Below are positions 11,394-23,300 of a stretch of DNA of 64,000 bases, piece by piece (within the stretch, counting starts at the first letter, position 1; each line of letters begins with the position of its first letter). A program made the translations under genes and the position numbers. The stretch lies in the NCBI GenBank assembly GCA_949361645.1, contig OX442415.1:12723241-12787240 (forward strand), in the 5' to 3' direction. The notes beneath the pieces were generated by a model. It was not told the DNA's origin, did not search any database, and saw only the letters and a program-made list of their open reading frames with translations. This stretch comes from Spongilla lacustris. Its lineage: Eukaryota; Porifera; Demospongiae; Spongillida; Spongillidae.

Positions 11394-14300
11394 CTGTACA
11401 GAAGGGAAAAAATGGGAGAGTTAAAAAATCAAAAGGTTAAAAACAAGAAATATTACTACAAGAATGCTGTTCTGCAAGTCAAATAATATTATCTCTTTAC
11501 AAATTAATGCTGCTAAGGACGTTGATATGCTTTTAAAGCACAAGTGTTCAAAATTAACAACACAGTCACAATATTAGTGCACAAAGACACTGGATTGTAC
11601 ACAGCTTCTACACAATACGAGATGAATTACTGGCAACATAAAACATGTAACAGAGATATACACCATGTATAAGTTGCTACTTAGCAGCTAAATATGTTAC
11701 TACATGTTGCTTGCTAAGAAGGAAGGATGACACCGCGTACGTACCAGCTCCAAGAAACCTTGATAGACAGGCATTAATGCCAACTAATGACTTGGTCTCA
11801 AAAGACTTAGCGGCAAATACATGTAAAGGCTCGTATTGGACCGACTTATTGTCACCAAAGAGGACAGTTTAAACAGGTAAAGTGAGATAGGTGTGTGCTC
11901 ACACAACAATATTGCATGAGTCGAAGTACATGTAGCAGCAAGTTGTGTAATGCAGCTAGGCAAAAGGCTGTTGTTAATATTAAAGTTAGATAGTAAGGCT
12001 GCTTCCTGCACTCATGGAGAACAGCAGCTGCTTGGCATGTTGTCGAAATGATATCCACTGAAAAGAGTGTGATGGATTTATCAAATGATTTCCACAACAT
12101 TACACGAATAATTCTAGAAAGCATAATGTGCATGCAGGTGGGGAGCATAGATTCCCAATAATTCTCAAATAGACTATATAAACTATACTGCATACACTTT
12201 ATCAACAAGTTCTGCCACCTACATGTACACGTACATAATTTGATGTAATTTGGCATAATGATAAAATGAACGGTATAAGGTTTGTTCTAAGGGAAAGTCG
12301 AATATTTATTTATAATTGACTTGATACATTATTAATCTTCCAGCTCATAAGTTTAGTACATATAATTAACTGTATGCTGCATGGTTAATTGTATTGCTCT
12401 GTTATAGAATACACGCCGGTGCACATGTACATATAAATACCTGATCAACTTGACTGTCAGTAGTTGCAAGTGATGATGTAGCCACTGCTTGTCTTCCTTC
12501 TGATAGTACAGGTACATTTGATACATCTGATGGTATTGGCATTGATGTGCTTTGTAATTTTTATACACCTGATATTGGTGCAATTGATGTGGGTGTACTT
12601 GATGCTAGACTTGGTGTTGGTGCACCTGGTGTTGGTAGACTTGGTGTTGGTAGACTTGGTGTTGGTAGACTTGGTGTTAATAGACTTGGTGTTGGTAGAC
12701 TTGGTGTTGGTAGACTTGGTGTTGGTAGACTTGGTGTTAATCGACTTGGTGTTAATAGACTTGGTGTTGGTAGATTTGGTGTTAATAGATTTGGTGTTGG
12801 TAGACTTGGTGTTAATAGATTTGGTGTTGGCAGACTTGATGTTAATAGAGTTGGTGTTGGTAGACTTGGTGTTAATAGATTTGGTGTTGGTAGACTTGGT
12901 GTTAATAGACTTGGTAGTGTAGTTAGACTTGGTGTTGGTGCACCTGGTATTGGTAGACATGGTGTTTGTATACATATACCTGCACTGTAAAAAAGGAGGA
13001 GAAGCTATTGTCAATCCAGCATTGGAATGTTAAATTGGATTACATAAAAATCCTAATTCTTGAATGTATCATACATGCGTATTTGAATCTAAATAAATAG
13101 GATTTTAATTGAAAAAAATACGGATCGATTTGAAAACCGTATGTGTATCCTAATGTACCAAGGGTATCCCCCTGCCCCCTCAGAAAACACACTTGCTCAC
13201 ATTTAAAGGAACACATGATTCATAGGGTGTGTAACCGATTTTCCGGTTTTTTAGGTTATTCGATTACTCACGATTACCTATTTGGCCAACTATGCATTTA
13301 GTAAAATAGCAGGTTATTTCTTTTAGTCAAAATAACCGATCCTGTTTTTCTTAGTTATGATTAGTCAATATTCATTTCCTTCATATGCAGAAATTGGTAG
13401 GAAATCGATTTACATGCTCTTCGCTTTTCCCGCCTATAAAAAGGGTTATTAACGGCTTAATGATTTAAGGGGTAACAAAAAAAAATACATTGTTGAAGTT
13501 TAGTCTGGGGACGCGGCTGAACGTAACAAGCGGTGCACGTGCAAGGCAATTTAACTCTTTGAACGCCAAGTGCATATATGTATACATTCTCACACAACCA
13601 TATAATCATCTGTGTGGTGCATGTCAGTGTTGTTTTATTACAAAGAATTGCCTCGAATAAGTGCAATATATGATAGGCATGGGGCACTGGGGGTGTAAAC
13701 ACATCTTGTGTTGTAACAATCCAATTATATATGAACTGGCAAAAGGCAGATGGAGAGAAGTGATCCGTCATTTATGTGGGCTACACATTCCTGTTCTTGG
13801 AGTATATAAATGGAGAGATGCAGTAGTGATGGATTAGTGAAGTCGTCTGAACAATAACATAATTACTAATTGTAGTTGTAGCTACTACAACTACAATGAG
13901 TAATTAGTTTTTTTCAGATGACTTCATTAATTCATTATTACTGCATCACTGCATTTATAAGGTTACATGTACAAGTGTAGCAACTTTTGCATCTTTAATT
14001 TCCACACTTTTATTTACACCATCATGGTAAAATCCATAATGGTTATGTGCATATGCATGAATGCATGTATGGCGTCCAAAGATTAAAACTACATTTGTTA
14101 TAGTTCCTGCTCACCTCGTGCTCTACGCATTAATCAAATGCGCTATACATGTACATACTCTTTAGCACCAGCTATGTGTGCTATTGGTTCCCAGGTTGCA
14201 CCAGGTGACAGTGTCCAAATACTTAAACAAACTCTTTTCCAGTCTTTCTGCCATGACATTTGCGGGGAGCGGTGTTCCACTGTGAGGTTTGGATTATAAC

Positions 14301-17300
14301 TATACGGCACGTGTTGTTTTCAATGTTTTAAGTTGGGTATAGACTTAAAAACCGTGATTTATTGTGCCAATCGGAAACACCTGGAAAAACCTGGAAAAAC
14401 CTGGAAAAATCTGGGTAATAGTTAGCAAATTAATCACCAAAATCAATTTAATGTTTCTAATAACTGATTTTCAAGTTGCTATAAACCTGAAAATCGACTT
14501 CTTATCTTTTTCGAAATAATCAATTTTGATATATAAAAAGGTTACACACTCTACACATAAACACTGTTGTCGAGGTACATGTGTACATAAAAAGTATTAA
14601 GCAACAAAACATCTATGTTCTAAGCATTTGCTTTCAGTGAAAATCACATGTACATGTACATGTCAATAAAAAACCTGAACAATATAGAGGATAGACTATA
14701 CAGTCTATCCTCGATATTATCCGTTCGTCTGTCTTTGCTTGATAATATTGAGTCTGGCTAATTTCAATATTATCTGGCTAGACAATGTAAATCATGATGC
14801 ATTTAGCACACGTGACTATTTTTAGCACTTCTGTTATACATGAGATCATGCAGCTCTCTACACAATGGAATACAACAGTTATGGGGCAGGGTTACACAGA
14901 AGGACTACATGTATCATAGGGCGTAAATAGCAACACCTAACCAATTTATCTTTGTTACTAAGTTCGGTGCAAGCTCGCTTTGATGTTGTCTATACACTTG
15001 CAGTAATGAAACACCTTCAAACAGTCAAGGCTGGAGCGGCTCAACATTAGTGAGTGTGCGATGGTACAGGCTATTATATTTGAACAACTATTGAGCTGCT
15101 CCAACCATCTCACCTGCACATGTACAATGTACATGTGCAGACAGTGCAGTGAGCATTTGATCATTTGAACAACAATTGAGCAGCTCGATTGTTTTAAAAG
15201 GGCTAGCCCTGCTCTAGCATAGTTATAAACTTAGTTAAATATGTAGGCAGTTGCACAGCCTTATACAGTAGTTGTCGAAAAAACCTCACCCTAAATATGT
15301 TACTATAATCGATTGCCATGACAACAGTGTTGTCCGAAAAGCCCCATTTTCTATAATAACAAATCCGGACAATATTGACTGACAAGGATAACACCAAGGC
15401 TAGACTCTACATGTAGCTATCACCTTCCAGTTGTTCGAAAATGTACAATTTCTAAGATCGTTACACAGACATGACTTCTTTTTTAGGTGTCTACAGTAAA
15501 TGCTATTCAAACTACAGGGTGTAATGTACAATGTAAAATACAGCTGATAATTAAAAAGAATCCAGCATGTAGAAATAAATACAGATAATAATACATGTAC
15601 TTATGTACTACCATAATTATCATAACAAATTAAACCTCTCCAAATCAAGTAAATTGTGTAAACTTTAAATGGCAATACCACATTTTGTTTATACTACATT
15701 TTGCACCACAAAAAGCAGATTATATGAAAGCTCTGATACTGCATTATTGTCGGTCAGTGTTATACATTGTATATTGTGTTTTATTAACGCTCATAGTAAA
15801 ATTTAACTGATTTATACTCTTGTAATCCTAGGGCGACAATCTTTCTATTGATATCTACATCCATTAAAATGATAGTGTGCAAACTAGATTTACACGTAGA
15901 ATTTTGAGTTTATATATGTACATGTAACTGACAATCATTAAAAAAATTTGGTGTTATTGAATACATTTTTCTAACTGTATCTACGAAAATGACAAAACAA
16001 CATTTTTCACATGTTTCAAATTGTTTTCTAATGCTGTGCAAATTTAAATTACATATCCCAAATGTGACTTTTCATCATGGAGTTACAAGGCAGCTAATTT
16101 CTTTATTGCATATATCATAGTTTATCATGTCTAATTTCATTTATTATATCGCCAATTTTACGAGTTTTGATTTTTTACATCATAATTCCCCCCCACCACA
16201 TTTTACAATTAATATGATGAAAGAAATTTGAATGGCCCAAGTGGTTCCATCTGCATGATGTGGCAGCACTCAACATGAATTACAATATGTATTAGTGGAA
16301 GAATATAGTACTTACGGTCTATTGTACGGCCATACATCTTGTCCGCAATCCCTGCATTTGACATAGCCAGCAACTCGATAGGATTTCCACTTGTTGTAAC
16401 AACGTGAACACCTGTAGCATGCAGCTTCATCGTCAGAGTCCTCAGATACTTCAGGAGATGATTTGTTGTGTGGCCACACTTCTTTATTGCAATCACTGCA
16501 TGTTGCCCAGCGATCAGAATATCCTGATTCCCACTTCTTTCCACAGCGCAAACATTCATACTCACTAGGCCTAGGGGAAGAAATCCATCAGAATTCATCA
16601 AATTTTTCAGGATCCAATTGTTGACATGGTCACACATTTGTCTAGCATTGTTTACATAATGGTTAGACATTTCAACCAAGGGATCTACGTAATGTAGAAT
16701 GCCTCTGAGGGGCCTGGGCTGTAGCATTCCGGGCATAGCAAAGTCGCTACTAAGAGCCCAAGGGTATTCTAATTTCTGTACATCCAGAGGGTGAAGTTTC
16801 TAACTATTATGTAAAGAATGCTAGAATCCTCATGAATTCAGTGACTCATGACCACCCTACCCATAAAAAAGTTTGAGTGAAATTTGAGTCAGACATACAG
16901 AAAACTCTATGAATGACCCAGATACCAGCTAAGTTTCACACGAGTTTTGATCAGTGATGGAAGGTACATGTACGCTGTAGAAAGGTACAGCACATGGCAT
17001 CTTCAAATGGTGTAAAGAACTTACTAATGTGAGATATAGTTCAAGTAAGATAAATCTATTCACCAATGCGACCATGACAGAGTGCTAAATGGAGATTGTG
17101 TGTGCAAATGCCATCAATTTTTAATCGCATTATTTCTCTAATACACATGTATACATGTATTTGAACTGAACTTTTGCCCCTTGCCTCCCCCTTTTGTTGA
17201 AACCCTGAATTGTATACAAAATACGACGGTTATTGGTCTCTATGCAGATATTAATATCTTGATAGCACTAATAATTAAATAATTTGAGTTAGCATTATTG

Positions 17301-20300
17301 AAACAAGTGAATTAATGAATTTTGAATTGTTAAATGTATTTCTTTTTCTTTCTCTCGCCATGAATAAAGCATTATTCTACCATACAGTTAATTTATATTT
17401 TGGTCATACATGTAAGTGCTCCCTTCTGCATTTAGCCACTTTACATGCATATATATGCATAACAATTAATAGATCACATCAAAGTGTACATACGGTCTAT
17501 TGTATGGCCATATATCTTGTCCGCAATCACTGCATTTGACACAGCCCTCAATATGATATGATTTCCACTTGTTGTAACAACGTGAACACCTGTAGCATGC
17601 AGCTTCATCGTCAGAGTCCTCAGAGACTTCAGGAGATGATTTGTTGTGTGGCCACACTTCTTTATTGCAATCACTGCACGTTGCCCAGCGATCATCATAT
17701 CCAGATTCCCACTTCTTGCCACAGCGCAAACACTCATACTCACTAGGCCTAGGGAAAGAATGCGTATAAATTTCAATGCAAGTGTTACTTCTCTATCTCT
17801 TGCAAACATTTACGTGGCCCTGGAAGTCGCGCGACCAAACGTTGTACAACACACGATTTTGCGATTGAACGATATAGTGACGGTCTGATTCCATGATCGT
17901 GCAATGCAGCAATGGTCCAATTCTGCCATTGATCATTGAGCCCAACCAAAAAACCATCCAATTCTGCTACATGTACCTTACAACACACAATTATGTGAAC
18001 TAGCATTGATCTATTTTTTGGATTAAACAGCGGACTGTTTCTCTGACTGATAAGCCAAAGGTACTATGTGATATACATTTAGGTGGTACCTTGCATAATG
18101 TCATGTGAATTAATGATGCACATGCAGTACGATAAGACAATCCTGGCCTGGTTATACTTGTGCATCTGCGGCTAATGCACCATGAGGTTGTTGAGTATAA
18201 AGTGTGGCGCAGTACCAGTAAACTACATGTAACAGCATCGCTATACCAGATCCACTATACCTTCAGGCTAAAGTGGCTCTGCACTGCATGGCACTAAAAC
18301 GGAACAACATCGTGGAAACACGTACATCATTAGTACATCAGACCGTTAAATTAAGGTCAGTACTTTGCTGAGCTACATGTACGTCAATACAGAGTGGTCT
18401 ACATTGGGGGCAGAGAACGAGCTGCAAACGTCCAACTGCTGCCTCAGGTACCGGGCAATGTGGCAATTATTCAAATGAAGTAAAGATACACCATTAAAAG
18501 GGTGCCCTGTATTTGGGCGAGGTACACATTGTCCTTGACAGACACTCTATTGTTACTCATCTAGATCCACTGTGATGATGCTACTTGCTGTAATGGATCC
18601 TGTTGGTTCACGGCTAATGACTGACAAGGAGAACCTACGCGAACAAGGCAGTGATTTGTTAGCATCACACAGCTACTTTAAGCTTTGTGTAGGGGTCCAA
18701 ACTGGTATTCGCACGTTGATGGGTTCATGAAACCTTACACTTAGAGAACTGTGACTATCCTCTTTTCATCGTCTCTGTTAAGGATGAAAATAGCTCCTCC
18801 CCACGCCCTGGAGAGGGCCATATATAATAAAGAACTTGGTATGTTGCCCCTCCAAGCCATTTGTTTCATCATCATCAGGCAAGGGGATCTGGAGGACCTG
18901 AACAGCAGGTGCATATCCCTACATGTACACTATACATGCAGTTGCCATGGAGAGTTTATTATTTTTGTCCCAAGAGGACAGATCATCCAATTCACTTTCA
19001 CTTCACTACATGTAGAACCATGGCTTAATGTTTAATCTCCAGGGAAAAATCCTTATTTAAGGATGTCATTATCCTTAAATAAGGATCGTCTTTTGCATTG
19101 CATACTTTTGCTAACCAAGCAAATTAGATAATATAAATGCTATTGGTCAATTGTATACTGATTAGCCTCCATAACAAACTGTAAATGATGTCAATATGAT
19201 CAATGTCCATATTTTAAAACAGGGATGAAGTGGCACATCTTTATTTAAGGATTGACACCATCCTTAAATAAGGATCAAAACAGTAGAGGTTATTGACCTC
19301 AAAAACCATAGTGGTTTTAAAACTCTTGATTTTCTCTGATAGTCAGTTAACCCAGCTATACTCACAATCTGATTCCTTGAAAAAAGAACTTGTGGTTAAT
19401 AAGTTATGAACATTTACATCATAACACTTCAAAATTAATATCAAGCGTTTGTATAATGACACGTACGTGTACATGTACTGATGTAGATGGTATCATGCTA
19501 TCTTCTGGTCAAACGCCAGCGTGGATGTATCCCTATAGCCTCGCTGAAACCAGTGCATGACCACGTGCACTACATGTGGTTCGCGCTCCATTGAACAGAC
19601 TGAGTGTGCTTTCTATTCATACATACAGTACCCGGGCAAGGGGGGGGGGGGGGGGTTTACGGGAGATGTAGGAAGCGTTGCCAATTCTTAGCCCCAATTA
19701 ATCAGACTCGAGGGGACCACGTCATTGCCTAGGCCTACTGTTGCTGCTGCCATAGATTATGGAATTACGGTCACCTAGCTACACATGTAAATATAGGCCT
19801 AGTGGCCCGCCTACACGATGTACGTCCCATCAATACTGAGGAATTACATCCGTCGTTTTCTGTGGCTCTCTCAGTAACTAAGCAGACACTTTTGAGTGTA
19901 TGCAATCAGTGCTGAGTACCTGTACACTGGCCACGCCTCGGGCCGCGCGGTACGTACGTACAATGTACGTGAGTCGTGAGCCAGCGTATCGCCGTGGATA
20001 TTGTTCCACAGACGGGTCCATCTGATCCTGACAGTCTACATTCTACTCCTTCGATTCAGCTTTCAGAAACCTGCCCTTCCTTCGATTTGAGTTAATTGGC
20101 TCACTACTATATCGCCAATGGCAAATGGCGGCTTCGCCATAACGAGACTGTAATACCGGTTTTTGAACAAGTCAAACCTGTTGTAATCGCGGCAGTAACG
20201 CTAATCTGCCTTATCTTGAATCTAGTTAATCACAAATCTAAAATAAAGCACCAAGTGTGCATCATTTTCTTAGAAAGTGGTCATCATCCTTATTTAAGGA

Positions 20301-23300
20301 TGGCCATCTTTAAATAAGGATTCCGGGAGATTAAACATTAAGATTGATGTAACAATGCATATGATACTTAGTGTTTCTGATCAAGCATCCCTGCAAACTA
20401 GTCATCATGCTCATTTCTTCAGTAAAGCCATTAATAAGACACATTTTTGTCCCACAATGGCTTCTTACAAGTGTAGTACATGTACATGTATCCTGAAGTA
20501 TGCAATCCAAAATTAAGGATATTATTGACGCACATAAACACACAATCACACAGTCATACACACATACACAGTCACATATAAAGTGGTCTTTGAAGATGTG
20601 ACCACAAAAGACAAACATCTCAGAGAGAGGGACATACGCTATCACACATAAAGACACACGTACGCAGCCACACAAACACACACCCCTGCACACAAGAAAG
20701 TTATCTCTGAAGGTGTGACCACAAAAGACAATCAAACACCTCAGTGGGGGAAGGATTAGTTGTTTTGGCACTTATTAATAGTAGGAATAGAACAACATAC
20801 ATGTAAGCACACACACAGTACATATCACACACAAACAGACAGCACGTATCACACACAGAAACAAAGCATATACATGTATAACACACCACTGTTTTAGTCC
20901 CATGCACCATGCAGTGCAGGGAGCCTTTTCAGTTGCAATTTAGTCTGAAGGTATTGCCGATCAATACGGTATAGCGATGCTGTTGGTATAATGGTACCGT
21001 GCCACACTTTAATACTCAACAACCACGTGGTGCATTAGCCGCAGATATGCGAGTATGACCAGGCCAGGACTGTCTTCTGCTGCCTCCAGTATCATCCTGC
21101 ATGTGCAACGTTACCTGATAGTGATATGCTAACTTACGGTGGACTACAGAATTGTCTCTGTGAAGCAGTATTAAGTTACGTGATGTCATGCAAGGTACCA
21201 TCTACATGTATATCCCATAATACAATGTACTTTTGGCTGGTCGGGCGGGGAAACAGTCCACTATTCGATCCCAAAAATAGACCATTGTCGATCCCAAAAA
21301 TTCAACTATAACAGTCGTAAATTTGAAAATAGGCTTCTTCATTTGGAAATTCAGACTTTTGGTTGTTCATGTAGGATACAGTGTACTCGATAGAGAAGTT
21401 TTAGATTTATTTGTAATATTGAAGCTAGTTAAATATAAGGAACGTTTGATAATCTTTTGCCCATTGAACAATCAATTTCATTGGTCAAAATTGCATTTAG
21501 CAACTCAAAATGCTATATATATTAATGCATCTTGAGTGGACGAATAGTGTACGTATGGTATATTATATGGCCATACATCTTGTCCGCAATCCCTGCATTT
21601 GACATAGTCAGCAACACCATAGAATTTCCACTTCCACTATATTTAACACATGCATGAACAATGTATTGTCCTACAATGTGTGCCGAGCTAAATACAGGAC
21701 TATTTCATTTTTTATCATTCATCCCTTGTTTCCCTGCTTTTTACACCATTATTGCCTTCAAATCCTATATACCACCAACTTTCTCATAGAGAATGTTTTT
21801 ATATACTTGTCACATCAGAGTGTACTTACGGTCTATTGTATGGCCATACGTCTTGTCCGCAATCCCTGCATTTGACACAGCCAGCAACTCGATAGGATTT
21901 CCACTTGTTGTAACAACGTGAACACCTGTAGCGTGCAGCTTCATCGTCAGAGTCCTCAGAGACTTCAGGAGATGATTTGTTGTGTGGCCACACTTCTTTA
22001 TTGCAACCACTGCATGTTGCCCAGCGATCATCATATCCAGATTCCCACTTCTTGCCACAGCGCAAACACTCATACTCACTAGGCCTAGCAGAAGAGAGCC
22101 ATTGGAAATCATATTGGAGACATCACATTATTATTCCTACAGGTAACCCAGCTACATGTACATGCACATATCAATACAGTATACATTTCAATCACATACA
22201 TGTATGGCAATTGCATCATGTCCAAGATGAGCAAAACTAGACCTTGCATTGAAATATGGGTGATCAGAATTTCATCCCTTAACCTTTAATCTATTTTCAT
22301 CCTTAATTCAGGATGGAAATCCTTAATTAAGGATGGAAATCCTTAATTAAGGATGGAAATCCTTAATTAAGGATGGAAATCCTTAATTAAGGATGGAAAT
22401 CCTTAATTAAGGATGGAAATTTTTAATTAAGGATGACTTTACGCCGCTCGTATCAACATCAATTCGAACGGTTTTTGTTGCTATTTAGCTTCAGTAGGCT
22501 TTCATCTAAACAGCGCTATCCATTTTAGTCGTTCAAATTTTTATTTCTTTTAGAAAAAACTATGTTTAGGCTTAGTTTCCTTTTTCATTCGCAAATAATG
22601 CCGCGGTTACCATCAAAGTCAGGTATAAAGTTGAGGAAAGAGCAGGAAGCTTACGCTCAAGATAGAAACTGTTACAAAGATCTATAAGAAGAGCCATATA
22701 AGCAAATTCAAGAATATGGGACACAGGAGGTACGAGCATCGAATTAACTCAAGGCGGACTAAGCGAAGCGAGTCAGAGCGGGTTGTACGATGGTTAGCCC
22801 CTGCAAAATAAAAATAAAAAAGCATTTCTTTCGTTGAGAGCGATGCAGAAATGCCTGGCATTGGTAAAAATGCTGTCACCAGTACTGTTGAGACATAAAA
22901 AGAAGGGGCAGATGCTTGGACAGTGATAATAAATTACACTTTTCTATTATTCTGCGTACAAGTTTGATACAAATACAACTTCTACCAAGAGTCTGGAGGT
23001 GCTACCACCAATAAGTAGTGAAAAGGAGTAAAATTGATATGTTCAATGCTCTTTGTAAGCATAAATTGTTAATCATTTAATTTATGTTAGCGAGAGCAAC
23101 GAAACGTACTTGTGCATCCTTGAAGTTTGGGCAGCTTTCTAAAGAACTCACTATCCTGAATTCAGGATTCTACCGATCCTGAATTCAGGATCGTTTCACG
23201 CAGATTAAAGATATATTCTTTTAAAGATCGACTTTCATAGTCCTAAAATTAAAAACCAGTGTTTGCGTGGTTCTAGAAGGAAATGGAGGAGAGTGATGGA

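Larger units (their letters stand above)
18009..21290. mobile_element. Element with long inverted arms (about 300 and 400 bp) in intron 2
   Basis: Sequence at 18009-18305 is found again as its complement at about 20889-21290. Shared landmarks in order are tctattttt, ggactgttt, ggtaccttgcat, the run cctggcctggt, gcggctaatgcacca and taccttcag. The arms are diverged by small changes. Such long inverted arms are typical of some DNA transposons and of fold-back elements. The interior, which also contains the TTAA element at 19029-20337, shows no transposase frame. I could not define a target duplication. Confidence 0.65.

Noticed and set aside
12547..12990. Plus-strand LGVGR repeat frame and minus-strand NTKS repeat frame
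   Set aside because: Both are alternative readings of the 15-bp repeat. Only the PTPSL frame joins the flanking exons with correct splice phases.
22301..22434. CRISPR-like array
   Set aside because: The 20-bp units are contiguous with no unique spacers, and the genome is clearly eukaryotic.
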